A DNA stretch of 64,000 nt from Planctobacterium sp047947135. Its GTDB lineage: Bacteria > Pseudomonadota > Gammaproteobacteria > Enterobacterales > Alteromonadaceae. Each line of letters opens with the position of its first letter. The stretch's first letter is position 1. The stretch lies in contig CP170457.1 in the NCBI GenBank assembly GCA_047947135.1, positions 3,038,001-3,102,000 of the forward strand, in the 5' to 3' direction. Shown here piece after piece: positions 19,531 to 28,414 of this stretch. The position numbers were made by a program, and so were the translations under genes. The notes below the pieces were generated by a model. That model was given only the letters and a program-made list of their open reading frames with translations. It searched no databases and was not told the DNA's origin.

Positions 19531-19648
19531 ATCCAGGCGGCAGATGCGCTGTAGCAATGCGACGAATTCTTCATTTGTGCCGATGATTTTGATCGCATTC
19601 AGAATTTAGAACGTTAGTATAGAGCAAAATCAATCACCTGATTTCGTT

Positions 19649-21664
19649 ATGACTTTTGGCCATCACCGATATTTTATAGTGGCTCTGATTTTACTTATTT
19701 GTCCATTTATGTCGTTGCCTCAACCCCATTCTCAACAGGCGACAGGTCCCCATATTCAGGTTTCGCTGGTACATGAATATGAGGGATTGATAGCAGGACA
19801 AGCAAATTCCATAGGAATTTTACTGGAGCCGGAAGAGCTCTGGCATACTTATTGGCGTAATCCAGGAGATTCAGGGGAAGCCCCTAAGGTAACCTGGACC
19901 AGCGACTCCGCTGCTGAATTTGGTGCTATTCAATGGACTTTACCAAAAGCTATTCCAGTCGCCCATCTGGTCAACTATGGCTACGAAGGGGCGAATCTAT
20001 TGATGGTGGACGTCTTCCTACCTGAAAACTTATCTGCAAAACGTGTTGCAATAACGGCCGACTTGTCCTGGCTGGTATGTAAAGACGACTGTATACCAGG
20101 TTGGGCGACACTGAGTATTGAGCTGCCAGTGACTCAAAATCGGGTTGTTACCCATTGGCAGGCGTTATTTCAACAAACCAGAGATAATCTGCCCAAATGG
20201 CTTACTGAATCGGCCACATTTGAAATCACTGACGAGCATATCGTTATCGCACTCCCTATGGAACTGGTTGAGTCGTTTGATATTTCATCCTTGCAACTGT
20301 TGCCATTTCGAAATGACGTTATCCAGCACAGTAGCACGCAGACAAAGGTAGCAGCAGATGACACTCTTTTGGTCACGGTCAAGCGTTCAGAATATTTTCC
20401 GGCCTCGTTAGATGCAACAAACTGGCTGGTTACTGATGGTCAAAATGCCGTCTATGTACAAAGTCAGATAAATAGTTCGGGGAGCAATGCTCAGGCTGAA
20501 CTTAGCGGCAGTGCCATCGCGAAATTTATTGCATTAGCTTTCCTTGGTGGATTGATGCTAAATCTGATGCCTTGTGTCCTACCCGTTATTTCATTAAAAG
20601 CGCTGTCTCTGCGGCACACCGCCAGTGCCCCCGGCCGCTTAGGTTATCCGCTTGGTGTCATGGTAAGTTTTTGGTTATTTGCATTGACGATTATTCTGTT
20701 AAGAGCAACCGGAGAAAGTATTGGTTGGGGCTTTCATATGCAGGAGCCCTGGTTAATTGCGCTATTGGCATTTTTGTTTGTGTTTATTGCGATGCTGTTG
20801 TTGGATCTGGCGCCTGCTGGTGTTGGATTGGCAAACGCAGGACAACAGTTGACCCAAGGAAACCAATTTCATCATCAGTTTTTTACTGGTGTGTTGGCGG
20901 TTGTTGTTGCTTCCCCTTGTACCGCCCCGTTTATGGCTGCTGCGATGGGGATTGCATTCATTAGTAGCGATTGGATTACAATGCTAATCTTTACAGGGTT
21001 GGCGCTCGGGTTCGCATTACCATTGAGTTTAATTTCTTATGTTCCCGCAATGACTCGCTGGATACCGAAACCGGGTAACTGGATGGTCAGATTTCGTCAG
21101 TTTTTGGTATTTCCAGTGCTTGCCACGGTGATTTGGCTGGTATGGATATATCAAAGCCAAACAAGCACGTTAGCGCAATTTTATTTATCGATAGCGCTGC
21201 TGTTATTCGCTCTATGTTTATGGAGCTACGCTATCTTAAAACACCAATACCGAAATATATTTATGGTCATTGCTGGTGTGATCGTATATGTCGCAATACA
21301 GTCACCCTCATCAGATGAAGGGGAATTGCCCATAGCGACACCATTCAGCGCCGACAAGCTAGCGCAGCTGCGTGACAATGGCAAAACTGTGCTGGTAAAT
21401 ATGACCGCCGACTGGTGTATTACCTGTAAGGTTAACGAGCAGGTTGCTTTTCAGGATGAACGAGTCAAACGTCTACTTGCGAGTGAAAACGTCAGTTACC
21501 TTGTTGGAGACTGGACCAATAAAAATGACCAGATTTTGAACTATTTACAGCAGTTCAACCGTTCAGGTGTGCCGCTTTATGTCATATACAAAGGTGAGGG
21601 CGAGGGTGTTGTCTTACCTCAAATTCTGACACCTGAAATCGTCATTAATGCCGTTAACCGTTAA
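19649..21664 (+). CDS. ScsB/DsbD-type thiol:disulfide reductase
   Basis: A 671-residue inner-membrane electron carrier that passes cytosolic reducing power to periplasmic thiols. It has a signal sequence (about 1-30) and a large N-terminal periplasmic domain (about 30-285) with the DsbD-alpha-like stretch LVCKDDCIPGWATL near 142-156. A transmembrane CcdA-like domain (about 290-540) carries redox cysteines in MPCVLPVISLKALSL and SPCTAPFMAAA. A C-terminal thioredoxin-like domain has the CITC active site near 590. The architecture fits ScsB better than DsbD because the N-terminal domain is longer. The next gene, a redoxin, is a likely partner 14 nt downstream. Confidence 0.87.
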   Translation: MTFGHHRYFIVALILLICPFMSLPQPHSQQATGPHIQVSLVHEYEGLIAGQANSIGILLEPEELWHTYWRNPGDSGEAPKVTWTSDSAAEFGAIQWTLPKAIPVAHLVNYGYEGANLLMVDVFLPENLSAKRVAITADLSWLVCKDDCIPGWATLSIELPVTQNRVVTHWQALFQQTRDNLPKWLTESATFEITDEHIVIALPMELVESFDISSLQLLPFRNDVIQHSSTQTKVAADDTLLVTVKRSEYFPASLDATNWLVTDGQNAVYVQSQINSSGSNAQAELSGSAIAKFIALAFLGGLMLNLMPCVLPVISLKALSLRHTASAPGRLGYPLGVMVSFWLFALTIILLRATGESIGWGFHMQEPWLIALLAFLFVFIAMLLLDLAPAGVGLANAGQQLTQGNQFHHQFFTGVLAVVVASPCTAPFMAAAMGIAFISSDWITMLIFTGLALGFALPLSLISYVPAMTRWIPKPGNWMVRFRQFLVFPVLATVIWLVWIYQSQTSTLAQFYLSIALLLFALCLWSYAILKHQYRNIFMVIAGVIVYVAIQSPSSDEGELPIATPFSADKLAQLRDNGKTVLVNMTADWCITCKVNEQVAFQDERVKRLLASENVSYLVGDWTNKNDQILNYLQQFNRSGVPLYVIYKGEGEGVVLPQILTPEIVINAVNR

Positions 21665-21678
21665 CTGGAGCTTTAATT

Positions 21679-22290
21679 ATGCGCTATTTGAAACCCCTAA
21701 TTGCCACCATTTTGTTTACCTTTGGGATATTTTTTGCTGTCAGTGCAGTAGAAATAGATGTGGCCGCCCCAGATTTTACGTTAGTCAATACTGACGGGGA
21801 AGCGGTCAGTCTCTCGGACTATCGGGGTCAGTATGTGGTTTTGGAATGGACCAATCACCTTTGTCCATATGTACAAAAACATTACAACAGCGACAATATG
21901 CAGGCTCTACAGCGAAAATACACAGAACAGGATGTTGTATGGTTGAGTATTATATCATCGGCGCCGGGCAAACAAGGCCATGTATCAGTTGAACAGGCAA
22001 AGTCTTTAACGCAAGAGCGTAATGCAGCCCCAAGCTACGTTCTGTTTGATGAAGACGGAGATGTTGGCAAACGCTATGACGCCAAAACAACACCCCATAT
22101 GTACATTATTGATCCTCAGGGAGTACTGCGTTACGCAGGCGCTATCGACAGTATTAAATCTGCCAACCCGGCTGATATCGCTAAAGCCACCAATTATCTG
22201 GATGTTAATATGCGTGCCTTGTTATCCAGCGGTACAGTTGAGATAAAAAAAACACCACCTTATGGTTGTTCAGTGAAATACAAAAGTTAG
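21679..22290 (+). CDS. Exported redoxin (AhpC/TSA-like, thioredoxin fold)
   Basis: A 203-residue periplasmic redoxin with an N-terminal signal (about 1-24). The AhpC/TSA-like core includes APDFTLVNTDGEAVSLSDYR and WTNHLCPYVQKHY, which carries the single conserved Cys near residue 60. A second Cys lies in the C-terminal PYGCSVKY tail, also seen in relatives, and may act as a resolving residue. It probably receives electrons from the ScsB-type protein encoded just upstream and reduces peroxides or protein thiols in the periplasm. Family membership is firm, substrate not known. Confidence 0.82.
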   Translation: MRYLKPLIATILFTFGIFFAVSAVEIDVAAPDFTLVNTDGEAVSLSDYRGQYVVLEWTNHLCPYVQKHYNSDNMQALQRKYTEQDVVWLSIISSAPGKQGHVSVEQAKSLTQERNAAPSYVLFDEDGDVGKRYDAKTTPHMYIIDPQGVLRYAGAIDSIKSANPADIAKATNYLDVNMRALLSSGTVEIKKTPPYGCSVKYKS

Positions 22291-22299
22291 TTTCAACTC

Positions 22300-22323
22300 A
22301 GGCCGTATCCTGGTACGGCCTTT
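22300..22323 (+). terminator. Possible terminator after the redoxin gene
   Basis: Stem AGGCCGTA / TACGGCCT with a 6-nt loop followed by only TT. The hairpin is good but the U-tract is weak. Confidence 0.55.
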
Positions 22324-22419
22324 GAAATTTGCTAATTTCCGTCCTTCGGGCGACAATATCGTGAATGTGCTCAAGCACACACAATTCATGCCTTCTTTTC
22401 AATTTGGAATCGGATTTTC

Positions 22420-24522
22420 ATGCCAAGAATTCTCACCACCACCGCACTCGGTTTGGAAGAGCTGCTCGCCGATGAGGTAAAGCAACTAACTGGAACTGAG
22501 CAAATTAAAATGAAACCCGGACAGGTCAGTTTTACTGGCGGGTTACAGGATGCCTATCGACTTTGTCTCTGGTCCAGATTGGCTAATCGGGTGTTGTGGC
22601 AGATTACCGAAGCCAAGGTAACGACCGTTGATGAACTGTATTATATGGCGTTCGATGTTGACTGGTCGGAACATTTTAAAGTAACTCAGACTTTTGCTGT
22701 CGATTTTTTTGGCACCAATCGACTGATTAAGAATACCCAGTTTGGTGCTGTGAAAGTCAAGGATGGGATTGTCGATAATTTTCAACGTGAATTCCAAAAA
22801 CGCCCCGATGTCGATAAACGGGATCCAGATCTACGCATTCAGGTCAGGTTGCAGCGGGATGTTGCGACTTGTTATCTGGATTTGTCAGGCCATAGTCTGC
22901 ATCAGCGTCATTACCGTGAAGATAAAGGACAGGCACCGATACGTGAGAATCTGGCCTATGCCATGTTGGTCAGAAGTGGCTGGACCAAATCACCGGAACT
23001 GCCTCTCTGTGACCCCATGTGTGGCTCTGGAACCATCGCCATTGAAGCTGCCATGTTTAAAGCTAATATTGCACCTGGGTCGGCGCATCAACATTGGGGG
23101 TTTGGATCCTGGGTGCAACATGATAGCGGTTTGTGGGAGCGACTATTAACCGAAGCTAAAGACGCTCAGACCCAGCCTGCAACTGCAATCTACGCATCTG
23201 ATGTCAATCCCCGCATGATTGCGATTGCTAAAACAAACGCGCAGAACGCAGGGGTTGCAGAGCAAATACAGTTTACTGTGAAGCCGGCTCAGAAAATTGA
23301 TTTAACGTCTGTCACCCCGGGATTTATGGTGAGTAATCCGCCCTATGGAGAGCGTCTTGGTGAATTGACCAGCTTAATTCCGCTGTATCAGGAGTGGGGA
23401 CATCATCTCAAAACCCATTTTGCTGACTGGCAACTGGCCTTATTAACCTCTAACCGTGATCTGCTTCGGCAATTAAGACTGGTCTCAGACAAAGCCTACA
23501 AGTTTAAAAATGCCAACCTGGACTGTGAGTTGGCACTGTACAAAATGGATGAGCGAAATTGTCTGGTGATGGAAGTCCAAAATGACGCTAATCATGATTT
23601 TGCGAATCGTTTAAAAAAGAACTTAAAGCGGCTCGATAAATGGGCAAAAAACAACGACATTGAATGTTATCGACTCTATGATGCAGATTTACCGGAATAC
23701 AATGTTGCCGTAGACCGTTACGCGGATTGGTTAGTTGTTCAGGAATACGCTGCGCCTAAAAATATTCCGCAAAGTAAAACGACAAGGCGTTTACATGAAG
23801 TTATGGCGTGTTTGCCTGAACTTACTGGTGTAGATGCAAGTAAAATCCAGTTGAAAGTAAGAGAGGTCAAAAAAGGTAAATCCCAATACGAAAAAGTCGG
23901 TCGCAAACAGCAATTTATGACGGTGCAGGAGCATGGCTTAACGTTTCAGGTGAACCTGCATGATTATCTGGATACCGGCTTATTTTTAGACCACCGCCTT
24001 ATCAGACAGCGCATCATGCAGATGAGCAAAGACAAAACCGTATTAAATTTATTTGCCTATACCGGTGCGGTATCTGTATACGCCGCCAAGGGCGGTGCGA
24101 AATCCGTGACGACTGTTGATATGTCCAATACTTATTTGGAATGGGCAAAGAAAAACTTCGCTTTAAATCAGTTAAGGTATGGCTATCATTTTATCAAAGC
24201 CGATTGCACCGAATGGCTACACCAACATAACGAAAAATATGATGTGATTTTTATTGATCCGCCTTCATTTTCAAATTCAAAGAGCATGACTGGCACTTGG
24301 GATGTACAGCGGGATTACAAAAAGTTACTTAAAGATGCTCGAAAATGCCTCAATCCTGACGGCATAATCATTTTTTCCAACAATTTACGCTCGTTCAAGT
24401 TGGACGAAAACATTGCTGAAGAGTTAAACGTAGAGGTTGAAAACATCACAAGCGATACCATACCTGAAGACTTCAAGCGTAACCAAAAGATTCATCATTG
24501 TTGGATGTTGAGGGCGAAATAA
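22420..24522 (+). CDS. rlmL: Bifunctional 23S rRNA methyltransferase RlmKL
   Basis: A 700-residue cytoplasmic enzyme methylating 23S rRNA at m2G2445 (RlmL part) and m7G2069 (RlmK part, E. coli numbering). A THUMP region (about 45-155) precedes the first methyltransferase domain, with DPMCGSGTIAIEAAM near 200 and catalytic NPPYGERLG near 306. The second domain has NLFAYTGAVSVYAAKGG near 545 and IDPPSFSNSKSM near 618. Full-length fusion (E. coli RlmKL is 702). The glutaredoxin gene starts 2 nt after the stop. The same order with uup is conserved in relatives. Confidence 0.97.
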   Translation: MPRILTTTALGLEELLADEVKQLTGTEQIKMKPGQVSFTGGLQDAYRLCLWSRLANRVLWQITEAKVTTVDELYYMAFDVDWSEHFKVTQTFAVDFFGTNRLIKNTQFGAVKVKDGIVDNFQREFQKRPDVDKRDPDLRIQVRLQRDVATCYLDLSGHSLHQRHYREDKGQAPIRENLAYAMLVRSGWTKSPELPLCDPMCGSGTIAIEAAMFKANIAPGSAHQHWGFGSWVQHDSGLWERLLTEAKDAQTQPATAIYASDVNPRMIAIAKTNAQNAGVAEQIQFTVKPAQKIDLTSVTPGFMVSNPPYGERLGELTSLIPLYQEWGHHLKTHFADWQLALLTSNRDLLRQLRLVSDKAYKFKNANLDCELALYKMDERNCLVMEVQNDANHDFANRLKKNLKRLDKWAKNNDIECYRLYDADLPEYNVAVDRYADWLVVQEYAAPKNIPQSKTTRRLHEVMACLPELTGVDASKIQLKVREVKKGKSQYEKVGRKQQFMTVQEHGLTFQVNLHDYLDTGLFLDHRLIRQRIMQMSKDKTVLNLFAYTGAVSVYAAKGGAKSVTTVDMSNTYLEWAKKNFALNQLRYGYHFIKADCTEWLHQHNEKYDVIFIDPPSFSNSKSMTGTWDVQRDYKKLLKDARKCLNPDGIIIFSNNLRSFKLDENIAEELNVEVENITSDTIPEDFKRNQKIHHCWMLRAK

Positions 24523-24524
24523 AG

Positions 24525-24767
24525 ATGAACGCAAAAGGACAACTTACCCTTTATACCGGCACTGATTGCCATTTGTGTGACCTTGCAAAGGGTTTATTGC
24601 AAAATATCGCTAACGATTACCGAATTACCGAGATCAACGTAAAACAGCAGCGTGAATACTTCCATGAATATGGCGCGCGGATTCCTGTGTTGACTAAGGC
24701 AGCGACTGGAGAAGAATTGCCATGGCCATTTGATCCTGACCAGTTGTCAGTGTTTTTAAAGGATTAA
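24525..24767 (+). CDS. Glutaredoxin family protein (DUF836 type)
   Basis: An 80-residue thioredoxin-fold protein with the redox motif C-H-L-C at residues 14-17 (DCHLCDLAKGLL) and the cis-Pro loop RIPVLTKAATGEELPWPF. It belongs to the short glutaredoxin-like group found between rlmKL and uup in many gammaproteobacteria. I chose the ATG 2 nt after the rlmL stop. An upstream in-frame ATG lies inside rlmL and would add a non-conserved leader. Its physiological partner is unknown. Confidence 0.88.
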   Translation: MNAKGQLTLYTGTDCHLCDLAKGLLQNIANDYRITEINVKQQREYFHEYGARIPVLTKAATGEELPWPFDPDQLSVFLKD

Positions 24768-24782
24768 ACGGAACCGCCATTT

Positions 24783-26690
24783 ATGATTTTACAACTAAAA
24801 GATGCCGATATTGCATTCGGTGATAGACCTTTATTAGACCACAGTAATCTTACGTTAGATGCGGGTGAGCGTGTTTGTCTGGTCGGGCGAAACGGTACTG
24901 GGAAATCCACACTACTCAAGGTGATAGCGGGTGATGTGCCATTGGATGATGGGCAACGTCTGTGCAACAGTGAAGTGAACATCGCGGTGTTACCTCAAGA
25001 TCCTCCTGCACTGGATCAGGTTTCTGTGTTTGATTACATCGCCGAGGGGCTTCAGGAGCAAGGTGAATTACTTAAACAGTACCACCATACGCTGACACTG
25101 GTCAGCAAAGATCCTTCCGACAAAAACCTGCAAAAGCTGGACAACCTGCAGAAACAACTTGAAGCCAAAAATGCCTGGCAATTTGAACAGCGAATAGAGC
25201 AGGTCATCAGCCAAATGGCATTAAATGGTGATGCCACATTGGCGTCTTTATCCGGGGGCTGGCGACGCAAGGCGGCTTTAGCAAGGGCACTGGTAAAGGC
25301 ACCCGATATTCTGTTGCTTGATGAGCCAACTAACCATCTGGATATCAGCATGATCAAGTGGCTGGAAGAACAGATGTTGGCATTTAACGGTGCGTTAGTA
25401 TTTGTTAGTCATGACAGAGCATTTATCAGGGCGCTGGCGACCAGAATTATCGATCTGGATCGTGGTAAATTGGTGAGTTATCCCGGCAATTACCAGCAAT
25501 ATCTTGATAGAAAGGCGGAGGATATAGCCGCTGAAGAAACCCAAAATGCCCTGTTTGATAAAAAGCTAAGTGATGAAGAAAAGTGGATCCGACAAGGCAT
25601 AAAAGCAAGACGAACCCGTAATGAAGGGCGTGTTAGGGCGCTAAAAGCGATGCGTGATGAATACGCGCAACGACGCAATGTTCAGGGCAAAGCGACTATT
25701 ACAACTGCCGATGCGCAAAAATCAGGTAAAGTTGTCTTCGAAACCAAAGACCTAAGCATCGCATTTGATGATAACCTGATTGTAAAGCATCTGGATTTGA
25801 CCTTGTTGCGCCGTGACCGTCTGGCGCTTATCGGTCCAAATGGTTGTGGCAAAAGCACTCTGATCAAAGCTTTATTAGGGGACTTGGAAAATTATCAAGG
25901 CACAGTGAAAACCGGCACGAATCTGGAAGTTGCCTATTTTGATCAGCATCGGGACCAGTTGGATTTAGAAAAGCCGGTTATCGATGTCGTCGCTGACGGC
26001 AAAAGGGAAATAGCCTTTGGTGGAAGGAGCAAACATGTCATTAGTTATTTACAGGACTTTTTGTTCGCCCCTGATAGAGTGCAGGCACCTGTAAAGTCGT
26101 TGTCTGGCGGTGAAAAGAATCGCTTGCTTTTGGCTAAGATTCTGTCCAAACCCAGTAATTTGTTGATTCTGGACGAACCCACCAATGACCTGGATGTAGA
26201 AACCCTGGAGCTGCTGGAAGAAACCTTGTGTAATTATGAAGGCACACTGATTCTGGTATCTCATGATCGTGAATTTGTGGATAATGTCGTTACTCAAAGT
26301 TTATTCTTTGAAGGTAAAGGAAACGTAAAGCATTTTGTGGGGGGATATAGCGATATTGAATCGTGGTATGGTACTCAGGAAAAAAACAGCGAGTCTAGTG
26401 AAACTTCAGGAAAATCAAAGAGTCGAAAGTCTGCGTCTTCTGAAAGTCGCAATAAAAAGTTATCATATAAGTTGCAGTTGGAATTAGAACAGCTTCCAAA
26501 AGATATTGAATCGATGGAAGTTGCACTTGAATCGTTGCAACAGACAGTCAATGACCCTGGTTTTTATCAACAGGACGCAGAGAGCATCAATGCCACACTG
26601 GCGTCACTCGCAGGGACAGAAGAAAAATTAGAAATTGCTTATGCCAGGTGGGATGAGCTGGAAAGTATGAAACAGGAATTAACGAGTTGA
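24783..26690 (+). CDS. uup: ABC-F family ATPase Uup
   Basis: A 635-residue soluble ABC-F ATPase with two nucleotide-binding domains. Walker A motifs are GRNGTGKST (about 37-45) and GPNGCGKST (about 351-359). The signature motifs are LSGGWRRKAALAR and LSGGEKNRLLLAK, with Walker B ILLLDEPTNHLD and LILDEPTNDLD. The C-terminal region (about 535-635) is a Ser/Lys-rich linker followed by a coiled coil, the Uup DNA/ribosome-binding tail. Uup acts on ribosomes and affects precise excision of transposons. The stop overlaps the next start (TGATG). Confidence 0.96.
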   Translation: MILQLKDADIAFGDRPLLDHSNLTLDAGERVCLVGRNGTGKSTLLKVIAGDVPLDDGQRLCNSEVNIAVLPQDPPALDQVSVFDYIAEGLQEQGELLKQYHHTLTLVSKDPSDKNLQKLDNLQKQLEAKNAWQFEQRIEQVISQMALNGDATLASLSGGWRRKAALARALVKAPDILLLDEPTNHLDISMIKWLEEQMLAFNGALVFVSHDRAFIRALATRIIDLDRGKLVSYPGNYQQYLDRKAEDIAAEETQNALFDKKLSDEEKWIRQGIKARRTRNEGRVRALKAMRDEYAQRRNVQGKATITTADAQKSGKVVFETKDLSIAFDDNLIVKHLDLTLLRRDRLALIGPNGCGKSTLIKALLGDLENYQGTVKTGTNLEVAYFDQHRDQLDLEKPVIDVVADGKREIAFGGRSKHVISYLQDFLFAPDRVQAPVKSLSGGEKNRLLLAKILSKPSNLLILDEPTNDLDVETLELLEETLCNYEGTLILVSHDREFVDNVVTQSLFFEGKGNVKHFVGGYSDIESWYGTQEKNSESSETSGKSKSRKSASSESRNKKLSYKLQLELEQLPKDIESMEVALESLQQTVNDPGFYQQDAESINATLASLAGTEEKLEIAYARWDELESMKQELTS

Positions 26691-28360
26691 TGTTAAAACA
26701 ATTCAAAATCGCACCCATTGCTGCCATTAGTGCCGCAATATTTAGCACAAGCGCCTTCACCGCAGTTTACGAAATTACCGAAATCGATACTTATGAGAAG
26801 GCATTAAATGCGTTTTCTACTGGTATCAACTCCGCAGGTGATGTTTCGGTCGTGGTACAAACCACCTACAATCCTCCAATTGATCTGGAACTGATTGATT
26901 TTGAATCTGATTTTTTTCAAGACAATCTGACCGATATCGATGCAGCGCAAAATGGGAATTTTAACGCAGAAGATTATTTTATAATTGCACAGTTCGTGAG
27001 AAATCAGCAGGGTTCAACCTTAGCGCAGCAGTTAGCGAGTTATCAGAGTTATACCTACGAAAGTGGAGTGTTACTTGCCGAACCAGGTTTCGATGAGCTT
27101 GATCCAGATTTTGGAGGCTTCTCACAAAGTACAGAGACGCAAGTGCTGGGTATTAATGATTCTGGTGTAACGGTTGGTATCAGTGAGGGAAAGACATACA
27201 AACTTGAATACACCAATGAGAATGGCGATGAATTAACCTATGTTATTCAGGACTTCGGCGCTCGTGGGTTTGTTAATGTAAATGGTACGACAATCGGGCT
27301 GGAATCTGAATCAATGCTGGCAGGTGGATATACCGAAGCATACGATGTGAATAACGGATTGCTGGTTGCTGGTGCAGAAATCAGTGATCCTTTAGAAAGC
27401 TTTGAAACAGCCGTAGAAAATTGCAGTGATGATGAAGTTCGTGGTGATTTGCCCGTAGAAGTGTGTTTACAGCAACGCATAAATTCTGGCCCTGAAAACA
27501 ATCACCAGGTTCGTGGCGTGTTGTGGCAATTGGATCAGCAAGGAAACGTTATCGAAAAAACGCAGCTAGGCTTGCCTATTACCGTAGCAGAAGATTCAAC
27601 CAGTCAATTTATTAGCCGTGCGCTTGCTGTCAATGAAAGTGGTGTCGCGGTAGGGACCGCAACCAACTATTTACAGGAAAATACATCATTTCCGCGCTTA
27701 TATCCCACCTTGTTCTCTGCAGGGGAGGTCACCACTATTGTTGATGTGAATGAGGATGGTGGTGGTGCTGCTGTGGACATAAATAATAATGGACAGGTGG
27801 TTGGCTATAGTTCAATCAGCATCGATGACAGAACACGAACCAAGTTTTTTGTTTATGATATCAATAACGAGTCTCTGACTTATCCCAATGACTTTTTCTC
27901 TGGCGCGAACACTGTTTCCAGAGCCATAAATGATCAGGGTATCGTTGTGGGTGAAGGTGATGTTGATACGACATCCAATACGTCAGCCAGGCGTAAACAC
28001 GGGTTTATATACGACATTAATGAAGATCTGTTTCAGGATTTGAACGATTTGGTGGCCTGTAACTCTCCCTACACCATTGTGCAGGCAAACGACATCAATG
28101 ATTCTGGCCAAATAGCAGCCACAGCAGTCGTCAACAAACAAGTTCTTGACATTACCGGTTCACCACAACTTGATGACAACGGTGACCCGGTTTTTCAGGA
28201 TGTTGTGGTCAGCGTTTTGCTTGACCCGATTCCAGCAGGCAGTGTTGATGACTGTGAAGTGCCGCCGGAAGAAGCTCAAGAACGAAAGGGGGGTAGTATG
28301 CCAGTTTGGTTGATGTTTGGGCTTGCCGGTTTAGCTGGATTGAGAAGAATGCGCTTCTAA
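26690..28360 (+). CDS. DUF3466 family exported protein with GlyGly-CTERM-like tail
   Basis: A 556-residue exported protein with a signal peptide (about 1-24). The body contains repeated IND-x-G and NE-x-G-VAVG-type segments (GINDSGVTVGIS, VNESGVAVGTATN, INNNGQVVGYSS, INDQGIVVGEGD), typical of the DUF3466 repeat fold. The C-terminus has a short Gly-rich motif (KGGSMP), a hydrophobic helix and a basic end (LRRMRF). This matches GlyGly-CTERM signals processed by rhombosortase, so surface anchoring or release is likely. The ATG overlaps the uup stop; a TTG one codon upstream is less likely. In related genomes rmf follows; here an insertion sequence and about 4 kb intervene. Confidence 0.85.
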   Translation: MLKQFKIAPIAAISAAIFSTSAFTAVYEITEIDTYEKALNAFSTGINSAGDVSVVVQTTYNPPIDLELIDFESDFFQDNLTDIDAAQNGNFNAEDYFIIAQFVRNQQGSTLAQQLASYQSYTYESGVLLAEPGFDELDPDFGGFSQSTETQVLGINDSGVTVGISEGKTYKLEYTNENGDELTYVIQDFGARGFVNVNGTTIGLESESMLAGGYTEAYDVNNGLLVAGAEISDPLESFETAVENCSDDEVRGDLPVEVCLQQRINSGPENNHQVRGVLWQLDQQGNVIEKTQLGLPITVAEDSTSQFISRALAVNESGVAVGTATNYLQENTSFPRLYPTLFSAGEVTTIVDVNEDGGGAAVDINNNGQVVGYSSISIDDRTRTKFFVYDINNESLTYPNDFFSGANTVSRAINDQGIVVGEGDVDTTSNTSARRKHGFIYDINEDLFQDLNDLVACNSPYTIVQANDINDSGQIAATAVVNKQVLDITGSPQLDDNGDPVFQDVVVSVLLDPIPAGSVDDCEVPPEEAQERKGGSMPVWLMFGLAGLAGLRRMRF

Positions 28361-28378
28361 ACTCTCTGCATGATACTG

Positions 28379-28396
28379 AAAAGCCGCTCTACAGAG
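28379..28396 (+). terminator. Left half of the split DUF3466 terminator
   Basis: AAAAGCCGCTCTACAGAG is the 5' arm and loop of a hairpin whose 3' arm now lies at 29818-29830, beyond the insertion sequence. Joining the flanks with one copy of the duplicated 10 bp restores AAAAGCCGCTCT / AGAGCGGCTTTTT with a two-base centre, a strong terminator. The insertion has therefore destroyed the normal end of the DUF3466 transcript. Confidence 0.85.
28387..28396 (+). repeat. Target site duplication, left copy
   Basis: CTCTACAGAG, identical to 29812-29821 on the other side of the insertion sequence. The duplicated sequence is itself a palindrome (CTCT-AC-AGAG), the centre of the former terminator hairpin. 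Confidence 0.93.
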
Positions 28397-28414
28397 TAAT
28401 GCCGTTCACTTAAG
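28397..28414 (+). repeat. Left terminal inverted repeat of the insertion sequence
   Basis: TAATGCCGTTCACTTAAG. It matches the reverse complement of the right end at 16 of 18 positions. It overlaps the last codons of the transposase gene. Confidence 0.9.

Noticed and set aside
19290..19598. Minus-strand frame of 102 codons at the end of zapC
   Set aside because: Antisense to zapC, low-complexity Ser-rich translation, no ribosome binding site.
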